From Paenibacillus dendritiformis (GTDB lineage: Bacteria > Bacillota > Bacilli > Paenibacillales > Paenibacillaceae): a stretch of 64,000 nucleotides of DNA. The translations under genes and the position numbers were made by a program. Of the stretch, positions 55,542 to 64,000 are shown one piece after another. Each line of letters begins with the position of its first letter. Positions within the stretch are counted from its first letter, which is position 1. The stretch lies in assembly GCF_945605565.1 (NCBI RefSeq), contig NZ_OX216966.1, positions 4,022,001-4,086,000 on the forward strand. Direction: 5' to 3'. Under the pieces are notes generated by a model. The model did no database searches. It saw nothing but the letters and a program-made list of their open reading frames with translations, and was not told the origin of the DNA.

Positions 55542-56540
55542 TTACGCCTCCTTCTTTTTGAACAGATCCATTGGATTCATCGAAACTAAAAGCGCTCCAA
55601 TTGTAATAATAACTGCGCCGGCAATTATTGTAGGAGTCAACGAACTACCGAGGAAGATAGCGGCAAAGACAACCCCCCACAGTACATAGGTAATGTTGAG
55701 CGACATTCCGACAGCAACGCCAACCATACTATTGGCCATATACCATGTCAGGAAAGAGATTGCCGTAAACAGGGCCGCAGCCGCAATAATGAGCATAGGC
55801 GACACGGAGCCAAGTACGGAAGTAAAGAGATCTGTCGCGCTGAAGATAGGTATCAGAACAGCAATATATACGAGTCCGGAAACGCCCTCGCGAATGGTAA
55901 TGGCGATATTGGAATCAAGCATAGACATCCCGAAAGTAGCAAATACGCCTTCCAATCCCCAGCCAAGTGCGGCCACCAGAGCAAAAATAATGCCTAGTGT
56001 GAAATTATCCACTCCGCCTTCAGGCTTGACATAAGAAATGAGCGCCGCTCCGATAACACAGATGAACATGCCGACGGCCACCCGTTTATCAATCTTCTGC
56101 TTCAGGAACATTCGCGCGAAAATAGCACCAAACATAGGACAAAGCGCCGAAATAGGAATAGCCGCCGCTCCAGCCATATCAATTCCAACCAGATAGGCCC
56201 CGTTGGCGATTGGACCGCCAAACACCGCGGCAATTGCGACCATCAACCCCGGTATGGTTACCAGACTGCGGCCGATTTCTTTGATCATCCCTTTCTTGAA
56301 GTTCCAGATCAAAAGCCAGATTGCCGCCAAAGCATCATTGATCGCCGATGCCACTATAGGCGCCGCAAACGCTCCTACGACCCCCAGAAAAGGCTCTCTC
56401 ACCATAGCCAGGGCAACAACAGTACTGTAAAGGCCGAACGTTAACCCGGAAATCAGTCCGTAAGCGATTCCATTTCTTCGGAAACGACTGTTCATCTTTT
56501 GTTTCAGCATGCCGGCCGAAGCCACTGCTTCCTTCATCAT
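55542..56540 (-). CDS. DMT (EamA) superfamily transporter of the microcompartment locus
   Basis: The ATG at 56540 follows AGAGGTG (332 residues); the frame is open upstream but without a start signal. Ten membrane helices in two repeats include GLISGLTFGLYSTVVALAM and ISALCPMFGAIFARMFLKQK. It lies next to the PocR-type two-component genes, in the place where a substrate permease is expected. No EutH is seen in the window. Uptake of the microcompartment substrate is inferred. Confidence 0.8.
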   Translation of the reverse strand: MMKEAVASAGMLKQKMNSRFRRNGIAYGLISGLTFGLYSTVVALAMVREPFLGVVGAFAAPIVASAINDALAAIWLLIWNFKKGMIKEIGRSLVTIPGLMVAIAAVFGGPIANGAYLVGIDMAGAAAIPISALCPMFGAIFARMFLKQKIDKRVAVGMFICVIGAALISYVKPEGGVDNFTLGIIFALVAALGWGLEGVFATFGMSMLDSNIAITIREGVSGLVYIAVLIPIFSATDLFTSVLGSVSPMLIIAAAALFTAISFLTWYMANSMVGVAVGMSLNITYVLWGVVFAAIFLGSSLTPTIIAGAVIITIGALLVSMNPMDLFKKKEA

Positions 56541-56705
56541 CCATACACCTCTGTTAAGTAGATTTGTCTTCGTAGATGTATCTTCATTGTATAGCAAAGC
56601 GGCCATTGCGCCTGTTACTAACCGTACCTCTTGTTGGACTTCCTGAATCACTTTTTTCTCCAATCTGGTACTATTCGTACTTTTAGGACGACATCGAAAA
56701 ATAAA

Positions 56706-56742
56706 AAAACTCCCACCCAACACTTCGTCGGGGGAAGTTTCC
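56706..56742 (-). terminator. Terminator of the kinase/regulator operon
   Basis: On the minus strand AACTTCCCCCGAC folds with GTTGGGTGGGAGTT, followed by seven T residues. Confidence 0.75.
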
Positions 56743-56768
56743 TTGATTCTGTCTATAGAGCGTTTTTT

Positions 56769-57524
56769 TTAAACTCGAGCCAGAACGCTTTTTTTGTATT
56801 CCTTCGGCGTCATATTCATTTGCTTGTAGAATACCCGGTTGAAATAAGACGGATCGGTAAAGCCGCATTCTGTAGAGATGCGATAGGCGGGATACCCGGT
56901 AGTCTCAAGAAGCTTGCAGGCATGTGCAATCTTGAGCTTGTTCACATAATCCGTATAAGTAACGCCGAGCTCCCTTTTGAATATGCGGCTAAAATATTGG
57001 GCATTCATGTACACATGACTCGCCACCATTTGCAGGGTCAGCTTATCTTTGTAATTTTGCTGAATATAATCGATGGCTTCTTGAATAAAGCGCTGACATT
57101 CTTGAGCCGATTCGATCTGATAAGTTTCGGTTGCACCATTTTCTTCGGATTGAGCGGCCTTCTCCAGCCCCTTACGAATCATTTGCCGCAATTTTTCCGG
57201 CTTGACCGGCTTAAGCAGATATTCGTGTACCTGCAGACTGATTGCCGCCTGTGCAGAGGAGAAATCCGAGCTGGCGGACAAAATCGTCACGCAGGCGTTA
57301 GGGAGAAAGCGGCGAATTTCCTGTAACGAGGATATTCCATCCATTTCAGGCAGCATGATATCCATAAAAATAATATCCGGCCGATATTGCTTGGCGAGCT
57401 TAATCGCTTGCATACCGGTATCGCAAATAAGAAGCTTATCTTCAGCACCTAGCATTTCCTGCGCGATGGATTGAAGAAATTCCTGTTCTATCGGTTCATC
57501 TTCAACAAACATAACTATGCTCAT
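56769..57524 (-). CDS. YesN-type response regulator (receiver plus AraC HTH)
   Basis: I prefer the ATG at 57524 after GAGGTGATG (251 residues). The receiver domain has Glu8/Asp9 and phospho-acceptor Asp55 in IIFMDIMLPEMDG; the Lys is in YLLKPVKPEKL. The C-terminal double helix-turn-helix is AraC-type (VASHVYMNAQYFSRIFKREL and ISTECGFTDPSYFNRVFYKQ). It follows the kinase gene with a close junction and should activate the microcompartment operon on substrate sensing. Confidence 0.9.
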   Translation of the reverse strand: MSIVMFVEDEPIEQEFLQSIAQEMLGAEDKLLICDTGMQAIKLAKQYRPDIIFMDIMLPEMDGISSLQEIRRFLPNACVTILSASSDFSSAQAAISLQVHEYLLKPVKPEKLRQMIRKGLEKAAQSEENGATETYQIESAQECQRFIQEAIDYIQQNYKDKLTLQMVASHVYMNAQYFSRIFKRELGVTYTDYVNKLKIAHACKLLETTGYPAYRISTECGFTDPSYFNRVFYKQMNMTPKEYKKSVLARV

Positions 57525-57531
57525 TGCATCA

Positions 57532-58710
57532 TCACCTCGCATTTGGTTGGGTGGGGATGCGGATGTTAATCGTGCTCCCGCTGTAATCAGATTTCACGAT
57601 CGATAACCCATACTCTTCTCCGAAATAACGCTTCAAACGGCTATCGGTACTCCGGAAACCCACGCCGATCTTGCTGTCCGGCTGATGAATGAGCTTTAGT
57701 ACCTCCGGCGAGAACCCGTTGCCATTGTCGATAACAGAAATGGTGATATCATTTTTGTACTTTTCGGCAATCAGACGAACGGTTCCTCCATCCCGCTTAG
57801 GGGTAATTCCATGAATTACTGCATTTTCCACAATAGGCTGAATCACCATATTCGGAATGCGATAAGCCTTTAATTCATTAGGAACAATGATTTCATACTG
57901 TAGACGGTTCTTGAAACGCGCTTTTTGTATATACAAATACTTCTCAATGTTATCCATTTCAGATGCGATGGTATGAAGCTGATTATCCTGCTTCACATTG
58001 TATCGCAGTAAATCGGACAGGCAATAGATCAATTCCTCCGTCGTATGGGAGTGTTCGAAATAGGCGATGCGGGCAATGGAATTCAACGTATTGAACAGGA
58101 AATGCGGATTGATGACGAGAGACATATTTTTGGCTTCTAAGTCAATCACTTTCTTCTCTAGTATTTCCTTTTCCGCAGACAGACGATTGATAATCCCTGT
58201 GTTGTCCTGCTCGCTTTCAGCGATGTCGAGCGCAATATTCCTTGCGATATGATGGCAAAGCTGCTCGTGAATATCTGTTTGATCCTTGTCAATGGTTGGA
58301 AAAGCCGATATCGCCTTCGCGACAAACTCCAAATCCAGCCCCTTCATTTCGGCCAATTCCGCCGTGTTAATCAGATACTTCTGAAATTCCCTCTCCTGGG
58401 AATACGCTTGCATCCCCGATATGAAGCCAACAACCTCATCTTTGACTATAATGGGCAGCAAAATATTCTCCATGCCGTAACAGCAAACGAACCGCCCCTG
58501 TTCGCCTGAAGTAAAGCGCTTCAAATAATCCGCGCAAGGCCGCGTAGGATTCTCCCAACAAATATGCCTGCAGAAATCAGGGGATGGATTGAACTCCAGC
58601 AACACGTCCCCATTGTTATCGTGCAGCAGCAGCGAGAACTTGGATAGAGACAGGATGCCGCTGTATCGTGCGTATACTTTGGTTGCGATCGGACTATTGG
58701 TTTTCAGCAT
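57532..58710 (-). CDS. PocR-domain histidine kinase (LytS/YehU type)
   Basis: The ATG at 58710 lies after AAAGGGTG (392 residues). The N-terminal about 160 residues form a PocR sensory domain: FCRHICWENPTRPCADYLKR, RFVCCYGMENILLPIIVKDE and VVGFISGMQ. A coiled coil (EKEILEKKVIDLEAKNMSL) follows, then the His-kinase box INPHFLFNTLNSIARI and the ATPase part QPIVENAVIHGITPK, VIDNGNGF. No membrane segment is seen, so it senses a cytoplasmic ligand; PocR domains are known from propanediol and related microcompartment regulators. Confidence 0.88.
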   Translation of the reverse strand: MLKTNSPIATKVYARYSGILSLSKFSLLLHDNNGDVLLEFNPSPDFCRHICWENPTRPCADYLKRFTSGEQGRFVCCYGMENILLPIIVKDEVVGFISGMQAYSQEREFQKYLINTAELAEMKGLDLEFVAKAISAFPTIDKDQTDIHEQLCHHIARNIALDIAESEQDNTGIINRLSAEKEILEKKVIDLEAKNMSLVINPHFLFNTLNSIARIAYFEHSHTTEELIYCLSDLLRYNVKQDNQLHTIASEMDNIEKYLYIQKARFKNRLQYEIIVPNELKAYRIPNMVIQPIVENAVIHGITPKRDGGTVRLIAEKYKNDITISVIDNGNGFSPEVLKLIHQPDSKIGVGFRSTDSRLKRYFGEEYGLSIVKSDYSGSTINIRIPTQPNAR

Positions 58711-58899
58711 AATCTCGTTGCACCCTTTCACCGAAAATGAACGGGAAAATAGATGTTTCATGCTAAATTTTTCACAATATATCATCTCTATTATAGCAAT
58801 TTTCAACCTGTTTGGAAATAGTACATCCCTCCTCCTCAAAACCCTATTTAGAGAAATGCACCACGACTACAACCGGGATCTCGCAGACAAAAATAAACA

Positions 58900-58931
58900 G
58901 GCCAGAACCCGTTTTACCGGGTTTTGGCCTT
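58900..58931 (-). terminator. Terminator of the microcompartment operon
   Basis: On the minus strand GGCCAAAACCCG pairs with CGGGTTCTGGCC (one mismatch), followed by TGTTTATTTTTG. Confidence 0.85.
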
Positions 58932-58951
58932 GTGCAAAGCATCGAAATAAA

Positions 58952-59233
58952 TTATTGCTTACCAGCGGGAAGAATGTGTTCCACTTCACTGTGAGGACGA
59001 GGAATCACATGTACGGATATCAGTTCCCCTACGCGCTGTGCGGCTGCGGCACCAGCGTCCGTTGCCGCTTTCACCGCACCTACATCGCCACGTACCATTA
59101 CGGTAACAAGGCCGCCGCCTACCATCTCTTTGCCAATCAGGGTGACATTGGCCGCTTTGACCATTGCATCTGCTGCTTCGATAGAACCTACCAAACCTTT
59201 TGTTTCAATTAAACCCAATGCTTCCGATTTCAT
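58952..59233 (-). CDS. BMC-H shell protein, EutM/PduA-like
   Basis: The single BMC domain has 93 residues: [40 protein letters not shown] and [17 protein letters not shown]. Six copies form a hexamer, the main facet tile, with a pore at its centre. It is nearly identical to the next gene upstream, from which it was probably duplicated. It is the last gene of the operon. Confidence 0.95.
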   Translation of the reverse strand: MKSEALGLIETKGLVGSIEAADAMVKAANVTLIGKEMVGGGLVTVMVRGDVGAVKAATDAGAAAAQRVGELISVHVIPRPHSEVEHILPAGKQ

Positions 59234-59328
59234 GTTACATTCCTCCTAAAAGTTTTGTAAGATTATAGCGCTAGCTTACCGAACAAAACTTGCTTCGGAA
59301 GCATAGGCTTATTTTATAGCTTTTTTAA

Positions 59329-59610
59329 TTATTCCTTAGCAGCCGGAAGGATGATCTCCACTTCGCTGTGGGGACGAGGAATCACATGTACCGACACGAG
59401 TTCCCCTACATTCTTCGCGGCCGCGGCGCCAGCATCCGTTGCCGCCTTCACAGCACCTACATCGCCTCGTACCATCACGGTAACAAGGCCGCCGCCTGCC
59501 ATCTCTTTGCCAATCAAGGTGACATTGGCCGCTTTGACCATAGCGTCCGCTGCTTCGATAGAACCGACCAGTCCTTTTGTTTCAACCAAACCAAGAGCTT
59601 CCGATCTCAT
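59329..59610 (-). CDS. BMC-H shell protein, EutM/PduA-like (second copy)
   Basis: The ATG at 59610 is at a good distance from AGGAGG (93 residues); the ATG at 59616 is too close to it. Sequence and motifs match the 58952 protein except for about a dozen substitutions, several in the C-terminal tail. Two hexamer types may mix in facets and tune pore charge. Confidence 0.95.
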   Translation of the reverse strand: MRSEALGLVETKGLVGSIEAADAMVKAANVTLIGKEMAGGGLVTVMVRGDVGAVKAATDAGAAAAKNVGELVSVHVIPRPHSEVEIILPAAKE

Positions 59611-59622
59611 GTTCATTTCCTC

Positions 59623-60270
59623 CTAGCGATTTTTTATGATTGTGACAACAGACGCCGATGTGAGATCCATCGCGTTAGCCTCTTCAACGTCGATATGACA
59701 GTCGAGAGCGGCGTCACTGCTAACTCGGATTGCGACCTGATTGTACCCTCCGCCCCGGAGACCATCAAATTGAATACTGACCATTTCTCCGTTGGTTACG
59801 CCAAAGTAAAGGGCATCATCAGGCGTCATATGAATGTGGCGCTGTGCAACCATCAAGCCGCTGGTAATATATACGCTTCCCTTAGGCCCGACCAACGTGA
59901 TGCCCGGTGTGCCTTCAAGCTCCCCGGATAAGCGCACTGGAGCTTTCACGCCCAGCTTAAAACAGTCTCCCCGCATAATTTCTACCTGGCTCTGTCTCCG
60001 CACTGGGCCGAGAACACGCACTTTTTCGATGGCCCCCTTGGGACCGCAGACCGTAACGGTCTCATTACATGCATACTGACCAGGTTGGGACAAATCACGC
60101 ATTTTGGATAGCGTATATCCGGCTCCGAAGAGCGTCTCCACATCAGCCTGAGAAAGATGCACATGGCGGTTTGAAATCCCTAAAGGGATGGAGCGAGTCT
60201 CCTTTTCCGCCTTGCCAGCACCGGATACAACCTCCATTAACAAGGAAAGCACTTGCTCATAGTTCCCCAT
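59623..60270 (-). CDS. pduL: PduL-type phosphotransacylase
   Basis: The protein has 215 residues with two copies of the PTAC domain, each with a His-x-His metal site: ISNRHVHLSQADVETLFG and VAQRHIHMTPDDALYFG. It converts acyl-CoA and phosphate into acyl-phosphate, recycling CoA inside the shell. The ATG overlaps the dehydrogenase stop (TGATG), so translation is coupled. The N-terminal amphipathic segment (NYEQVLSLLMEVVSG) looks like an encapsulation peptide. Confidence 0.92.
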   Translation of the reverse strand: MGNYEQVLSLLMEVVSGAGKAEKETRSIPLGISNRHVHLSQADVETLFGAGYTLSKMRDLSQPGQYACNETVTVCGPKGAIEKVRVLGPVRRQSQVEIMRGDCFKLGVKAPVRLSGELEGTPGITLVGPKGSVYITSGLMVAQRHIHMTPDDALYFGVTNGEMVSIQFDGLRGGGYNQVAIRVSSDAALDCHIDVEEANAMDLTSASVVTIIKNR

Positions 60271-61742
60271 CAGCTGTCACCGCTTTTCTGCAAAATAGAC
60301 ATCAGCTCATCGACCAGATTCAACAGCAGCGCATCCTCCTGTTGCTTCGGCGGTTGTAGAGAGGAAACAGAATAAGGGCTTTGTGCCGTACAGTCCTTAA
60401 TGCCATAAGCCACACGCTTGATATTAATCAAGTGCTGTGGTCCCACATTATCTGAAGTGGCGCTGCCGCCCCAGGTTCCACATCCCAAAGTGAAGGCCGG
60501 AGCAAGCCCAGTGCTTGCGCCCACGCCGCCCTGAGTGGAACCTGTATTTACCAAAATGCGGAATACAGGCTTTTGCGCAAATTCCATGACCATATCGTGA
60601 TTCTGTGTATGGATGGAGAAGCTATGGCCTATTCCTCCATTACGCAGCAGCTGGACACTTAGATCACAAGCCTCACGCCAGTCCTGTACAGTGTAAAATG
60701 CCAATACAGTAGTAAGCTTTTCATAGGACAGCGGGAATTTCTCTCCCACGCCCTGCTGTTCGCCCAACAGCACCTTGACCCCTGCTGGAATTTGAATGCC
60801 GGCCGCTTCTGCAATCACCTGAGGCGAACGTCCCACCAGTCTTGAATTCATGGCATGGCCTTTTACAAACAGCTTGGACGCGACTTTGGCAGTTTCCTCC
60901 TGATTCATAAAGTAACCGCCCTGACGCTCAAACTCCGCGATCACCTGAGGACGGATGCATTCCTCTACGATAACCGCCTGTTCAGAGGCGCAGATTGTAC
61001 CATAATCGAAGGTTTTGCTGGCAATGATATTTGCTACTGCCTTTGGAATATCAGCGGTGCGCTCAATATAGGCCGGTACATTGCCCGGTCCTACCCCCAG
61101 CGCCGGCTTGCCCGCACTGTAGGCGGATTTCACCATCGCCGAGCCGCCTGTGGCGATAATCATGGCGATTTCATCGCACTTCATCAGTTCCTGCGTCGCT
61201 GGCATAGAAGGCTTGGTAACGCAGCCAATGATTCCTTCGGGAGCCCCTGCCTCGACAGCGGCTGCGTGCATGAGTTCTGCGGCCCGCATGATGGATTTCT
61301 TAGCCGAAGGATGCGGCGAAAAGATGATTCCATTACGAGCCTTTATCGCAATGATCGATTTGAAAATCGTAGTGGATGTCGGATTGGTCGATGGAATAAT
61401 GCCCATGAGCAGTCCAACAGGCTCGGCAATCTCTATTAATTGATTTGTCTTATCCTCGCGGATAACCCCAATCGTTTTCGTATCCCGAATGGATTCATAC
61501 AGCTCCGTGGAAGCCAGACGGTTTTTGAAGATTTTATCCTCAATCTTGCCAAATCCGGTTTCCTCCACGGCCAGCGCAGCCAGTTCCGCGGCATTGACCT
61601 CCGCTGTCCGCACCATGTTTTGTACAATTTTGTCAATCTGTTCAGCATTGTACCCTGCAAGGATATCGGTGGCGGCTTTTCCTGCACGGGCCAATTCCCG
61701 CGTTTCCTGAATCGATTGCAAGTCATAATCAAAATTTTCCAA
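60270..61742 (-). CDS. CoA-acylating aldehyde dehydrogenase, EutE/PduP-like
   Basis: The TTG start follows GAGGGGG (490 residues). The Rossmann part contains GLLMGIIPSTNPTSTTIFKS and IATGGSAMVKSAYSAGKPAL. The catalytic Cys is in FDYGTICASEQ. The enzyme turns acetaldehyde or propionaldehyde into the acyl-CoA with NAD. The N-terminal helix (DYDLQSIQETRELARAGKAA) may target it to the shell. EutE and PduP cannot be separated by eye, so the aldehyde length stays open. Confidence 0.92.
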   Translation of the reverse strand: MENFDYDLQSIQETRELARAGKAATDILAGYNAEQIDKIVQNMVRTAEVNAAELAALAVEETGFGKIEDKIFKNRLASTELYESIRDTKTIGVIREDKTNQLIEIAEPVGLLMGIIPSTNPTSTTIFKSIIAIKARNGIIFSPHPSAKKSIMRAAELMHAAAVEAGAPEGIIGCVTKPSMPATQELMKCDEIAMIIATGGSAMVKSAYSAGKPALGVGPGNVPAYIERTADIPKAVANIIASKTFDYGTICASEQAVIVEECIRPQVIAEFERQGGYFMNQEETAKVASKLFVKGHAMNSRLVGRSPQVIAEAAGIQIPAGVKVLLGEQQGVGEKFPLSYEKLTTVLAFYTVQDWREACDLSVQLLRNGGIGHSFSIHTQNHDMVMEFAQKPVFRILVNTGSTQGGVGASTGLAPAFTLGCGTWGGSATSDNVGPQHLINIKRVAYGIKDCTAQSPYSVSSLQPPKQQEDALLLNLVDELMSILQKSGDS

Positions 61743-61769
61743 ATGAAATATCCCCCTCTCGAATCCTGC

Positions 61770-62564
61770 TTACTGTTGATAATAATGCCGGAACCGCTTG
61801 AGCAGTTTCACCTTGTTGGCCTTGGAAATGGTCGTCATGCTCATCCCATACGCAGGACCGCACTCTCTGGCCAGTCGGCGCAGCTTCACGGCTGTCATCG
61901 ATTCCAGTTGCTCCATTGCTTTGTCAAGCCCGGCTTCCTTTACCAGCACGTCAATCTGGTGTTTGAATGGACTGTCCAGCACTGCCTGGTCTCCATCTGC
62001 CGGATTTTCATTGTCCGTTTCCGGACTGGCGTCTTCAGACGCAAGATCCTGAGCGGGATCGGCCGCCAGTACAGGGAAGCCTTCTTCACCACCGCTATTG
62101 ATTGAGACATCGGGCAGCGTGTTCAATGGAATATCGAGAGCCGTATCCAATGGAACATCAGACGCTGCATCCGGTTCCGGAGTCTGCTTCGTCGTTTGCT
62201 CGGGCATCTGCTCCGCAAACTGTTCTGCTGCCTGATTATGCTGCACTGGCAGCGCCGGCTCGTCCTTCTCCTTGGCAAGGTTCGAAACGCTGCGCCGGCC
62301 GATGAGGCTCTCAATGTCGTTGTGGGGTCTTGGAATGACATGCTGGCTGACCAGCACATCACTGCCCAATTGTTGCGCCGCGGAGGCCCCTGCTTCCACG
62401 GATGCTTGAACAGCGCCGACATCGCCGGTAATCGCGATCGTCACTAGCCCGCCGCCCACATTGCACTTTTCTATCAGTTCTACCTGAGCTGATTTGAGCA
62501 TGATGTCCAGACATTCAATCGCCGGAAGAAGACCCCGCGTTTCAATTAATCCAAGCGCCTGCAT
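61770..62564 (-). CDS. BMC-domain protein with long acidic linker and C-terminal domain, EutK/PduK-like
   Basis: The ATG follows AGGAGGTG (264 residues). Residues 1-90 are a BMC domain (LGLIETRGLLPAIECLDIML, ISQHVIPRPHND-type end). A linker of about 110 residues rich in Glu, Asp, Pro and Ala comes next. The C-terminal about 50 residues (VKLRRLARECGPAYGMSMTT and SKANKVKLLKRFRHYYQ) are basic and helical, comparable to the nucleic-acid-binding-like tail of EutK. It is a minor shell or adaptor component. Confidence 0.85.
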   Translation of the reverse strand: MQALGLIETRGLLPAIECLDIMLKSAQVELIEKCNVGGGLVTIAITGDVGAVQASVEAGASAAQQLGSDVLVSQHVIPRPHNDIESLIGRRSVSNLAKEKDEPALPVQHNQAAEQFAEQMPEQTTKQTPEPDAASDVPLDTALDIPLNTLPDVSINSGGEEGFPVLAADPAQDLASEDASPETDNENPADGDQAVLDSPFKHQIDVLVKEAGLDKAMEQLESMTAVKLRRLARECGPAYGMSMTTISKANKVKLLKRFRHYYQQ

Positions 62565-62578
62565 GCTGTCACCTCCTG

Positions 62579-63235
62579 TTACTGCAGCTTCCGATCAGGC
62601 TCGCCCGCCGGATACGTCATATAAAACATCCTCGCGCAGGCCGACGATCCCTTGGTCGCTTTCACCCCTTTGGGGATGAAGAGCACATCCCCCTCATGGG
62701 CGGTGAACGTTCTCTCGTTCAAAGTGACATCAAGCGTGCCTTCCAACACGATATAAGTTTCTTCGCGGGCCGTCACCTGCGAGAAGCTATCGTGATCGAC
62801 AGTCAGAAATCCTGCGCTCATGGAACAATCCGGCTTCCCGATTACCTCTTGACGATATACCTTGGCACCAGATGTTCCCGTTTCGCAAGCTTCCATTTTT
62901 ACTGTCCGGCCCCGCACAAGTTTCAAGCCAGTCGGATCCGTTTCCGCCTGATAAGGTGGCTCAAGAGCCGTTCCCAACAGCTTTTCAACCAGTCCTTTTT
63001 CCGATAACAACTTGAAAAATTTAAAAATGGCATTCATGTCGAGATCATCCTGAGTTTCGCAGCCTGTGGCCTCGGAACTCAAAGTCCCACATGGCTCATG
63101 GGTAAACTCCATCCCCAGCTCCCTTGCCTTATCTCGGGCCGCCGGTGTCACAATCGTGTTACTGTCAATGCAGCACCGCTTCTGTCCGGAAGCCACCCAT
63201 TCCTCCACATCCGCAGCGCATATCAGTTTTTTCAC
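62579..63235 (-). CDS. eutQ: EutQ-like cupin protein
   Basis: I start at the GTG at 63235 after AAGGGGCGAG (218 residues). The N-terminal KKLICAADVEEWVASGQKRC and IVTPAARDKARELGMEF correspond to the EutQ leader region. The C-terminal cupin holds REETYIVLEGTLDVTLNERT and HEGDVLFIPKGVKATKG. EutQ is needed for anaerobic ethanolamine use and has acetate kinase activity in Salmonella. An orphan, shorter relative lies at 29180. Confidence 0.87.
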   Translation of the reverse strand: MKKLICAADVEEWVASGQKRCCIDSNTIVTPAARDKARELGMEFTHEPCGTLSSEATGCETQDDLDMNAIFKFFKLLSEKGLVEKLLGTALEPPYQAETDPTGLKLVRGRTVKMEACETGTSGAKVYRQEVIGKPDCSMSAGFLTVDHDSFSQVTAREETYIVLEGTLDVTLNERTFTAHEGDVLFIPKGVKATKGSSACARMFYMTYPAGEPDRKLQ

Positions 63236-63278
63236 AGTTCTCGCCCCTTCTCGCTGCATTCGATTTCTGTTCGAATAT

Positions 63279-63542
63279 TTATTCGAACACGCAGTCTGCG
63301 TCAATGATGCCGACGACGGCGGCATCCACAGGAACATCGTCTGTATGCAGCATTTTGCGGGCCGAAGAGCCGGTGCAGACAATCACTCGATCGCCTATTC
63401 CAGCGCCGATCGTATCGACTACAATCAAGCGGCGCCCGTCGTCGCTTCCACCAATCACCTCGGCCAGCATCAGTTTCATTCCCACAAGGGAATCTGCTTT
63501 ACGGGTAGACCAGATATTGTGAATCAATTCAGCCGCAATCAT
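63279..63542 (-). CDS. eutN: BMC-P vertex protein, EutN/PduN-like
   Basis: The 87-residue protein has the OB-like pentamer fold: GMKLMLAEVIGGSDDGRRLI, VVDTIGAGIGDRVIVCTGSS and the closing DAAVVGIIDAD. Five copies cap the vertices of the shell. Its first codons overlap the end of the EutS-like gene by 14 nt. Confidence 0.93.
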   Translation of the reverse strand: MIAAELIHNIWSTRKADSLVGMKLMLAEVIGGSDDGRRLIVVDTIGAGIGDRVIVCTGSSARKMLHTDDVPVDAAVVGIIDADCVFE

Positions 63543-63849
63543 AGCAGTCCTTCCTCCCCGCTTTTCCGCTCCTCCGCTTAATCTCGGCGATGGCGTCCTC
63601 TACGGAAGCGGTGTCACCGAAAATGGCGAGAAGAATCATGTTCTGCGGGCAGCTGCCGCGAATATCCTCCACTGTTACGCCCACCACTTTTTCAGCTACA
63701 TCAGCAGCCCATACCATATCAATCAGCCTTCCCTGCACCAGTCCGACTGCGTCGCATTGGGGAACTTCCCGACTGCTGGGCGCTCCTCTGCGACGCAGCA
63801 AAATGTCCAGCGTCCCCTTGGAAGGAGATTTAATAATCCGAAATTCCAC
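63529..63849 (-). CDS. BMC-H shell protein, EutS/PduU-like
   Basis: The GTG start follows GGAGG by 8 nt (106 residues). RIIKSPSKGTLDILLRRRGA at the N-terminus and DAVGLVQGRLIDMVWAADVA, ILLAIFGDTASVEDAIAEIK later fit the circularly permuted BMC fold of EutS/PduU. The order EutJ-EutS-EutN supports this. The C-terminus is Cys-containing (KDCYDCG), which is not usual. Confidence 0.78.
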   Translation of the reverse strand: MEFRIIKSPSKGTLDILLRRRGAPSSREVPQCDAVGLVQGRLIDMVWAADVAEKVVGVTVEDIRGSCPQNMILLAIFGDTASVEDAIAEIKRRSGKAGRKDCYDCG

Positions 63850-64000
63850 TCACATCGCCTCCTGTGTACAATTCAGAGCAATGCCCAGCGGTGTGATAAA
63901 CAGGGGGTTGCTAGGCTTATAGGTAGCAATGCCGGTCTTTTGCTCCATGATCGTCTCCATCCCGGACAGGCAGCAGGTGCCCCCTACCAAGTACAATTCC
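63850..64000 (-). CDS. eutJ: EutJ-like actin/Hsp70-fold protein (5' part outside window)
   Basis: The minus frame runs from the window edge: ELYLVGGTCCLSGMETIMEQ, KTGIATYKPSNPLFITPLGI and ALNC, then a stop at 63850. The glycine motif YLVGGT and the NPLFITPLGIALNC end are those of EutJ, the presumed chaperone of microcompartment enzymes. Confidence 0.88.
   Translation of the reverse strand, partial: ELYLVGGTCCLSGMETIMEQKTGIATYKPSNPLFITPLGIALNCTQEAM

Overview
The window looks like chromosomal DNA of a spore-forming Bacillales bacterium, most likely Paenibacillaceae. Pointers are strong GGAGG ribosome sites in front of many TTG/GTG starts, a YheC/YheD spore-coat ATP-grasp protein, LytR-CpsA-Psr and YesN-type two-component genes, a T-box leader and moderate base composition. 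Species cannot be fixed from this sequence, and no tRNA or rRNA gene was seen.

1-7.3 kb, surface glycan region: on the minus strand the start of a collagen-like protein (globular N-terminal domain, then well over a hundred Gly-X-Gln triplets running off the window edge), followed by a glycosylation set (DegT aminotransferase, NeuD-type acyltransferase, methyltransferase, two GT2 glycosyltransferases). 7.4-12.3 kb: an APH-family kinase, a rifampin phosphotransferase behind a strong hairpin, and IS3-family debris.

12.4-21.3 kb, envelope block: a DUF418-like membrane protein, an OmpR/histidine-kinase pair with a lipoprotein, an LCP ligase, an OafA-type acyltransferase and a VanZ-like protein. 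Two of these genes share a near-identical promoter block with tandem 11-bp boxes. 21.4-24.7 kb, ribosome-protection block: an Lsa-type ABC-F protein behind a textbook attenuator, then a Cfr-type 23S rRNA methyltransferase.

25-48 kb, accessory region: a patchwork of intact single genes (DinB/ClbS-like, VOC, orphan EutQ-like cupin, FAD oxidoreductase plus EamA exporter, class-C-like serine hydrolase, stray MurD, PadR/MFS/MGT drug-handling set, nucleotidyltransferase) and many broken ones (Ere-like esterase, ANT(6) tail, GNATs, methyltransferases, dnaA, two-component genes, IS1595 and IS3 transposases, resolvase tail). From 36.7 to 47.8 kb the units are separated by eight copies of a small imperfect palindrome with an ACGGG loop.

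48.4-55.2 kb: an apparently complete Tn554-type transposition module (TnpA, TnpB, TnpC) with an exact 21-bp repeat on both sides of it, a T-box leader and a nucleotidyltransferase as possible passengers. Pieces of related elements lie at 33.2, 35.0 and 54.6 kb, and palindromes built on GGACAAGAAC occur at 11.8, 27.7, 29.9, 37.0 and 48.4 kb.

55.2-64 kb (minus strand): a bacterial microcompartment operon entering from the right edge (EutJ, EutS-like, EutN, EutQ, EutK-like, EutE/PduP, PduL, two EutM-like shell proteins), followed by a PocR-domain histidine kinase with a YesN-type regulator and a DMT transporter with a small partner. The signature enzyme lies beyond the window, so the substrate is undecided. 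The aldehyde dehydrogenase and PduL would convert an aldehyde to acyl-CoA and acyl-phosphate inside the shell.
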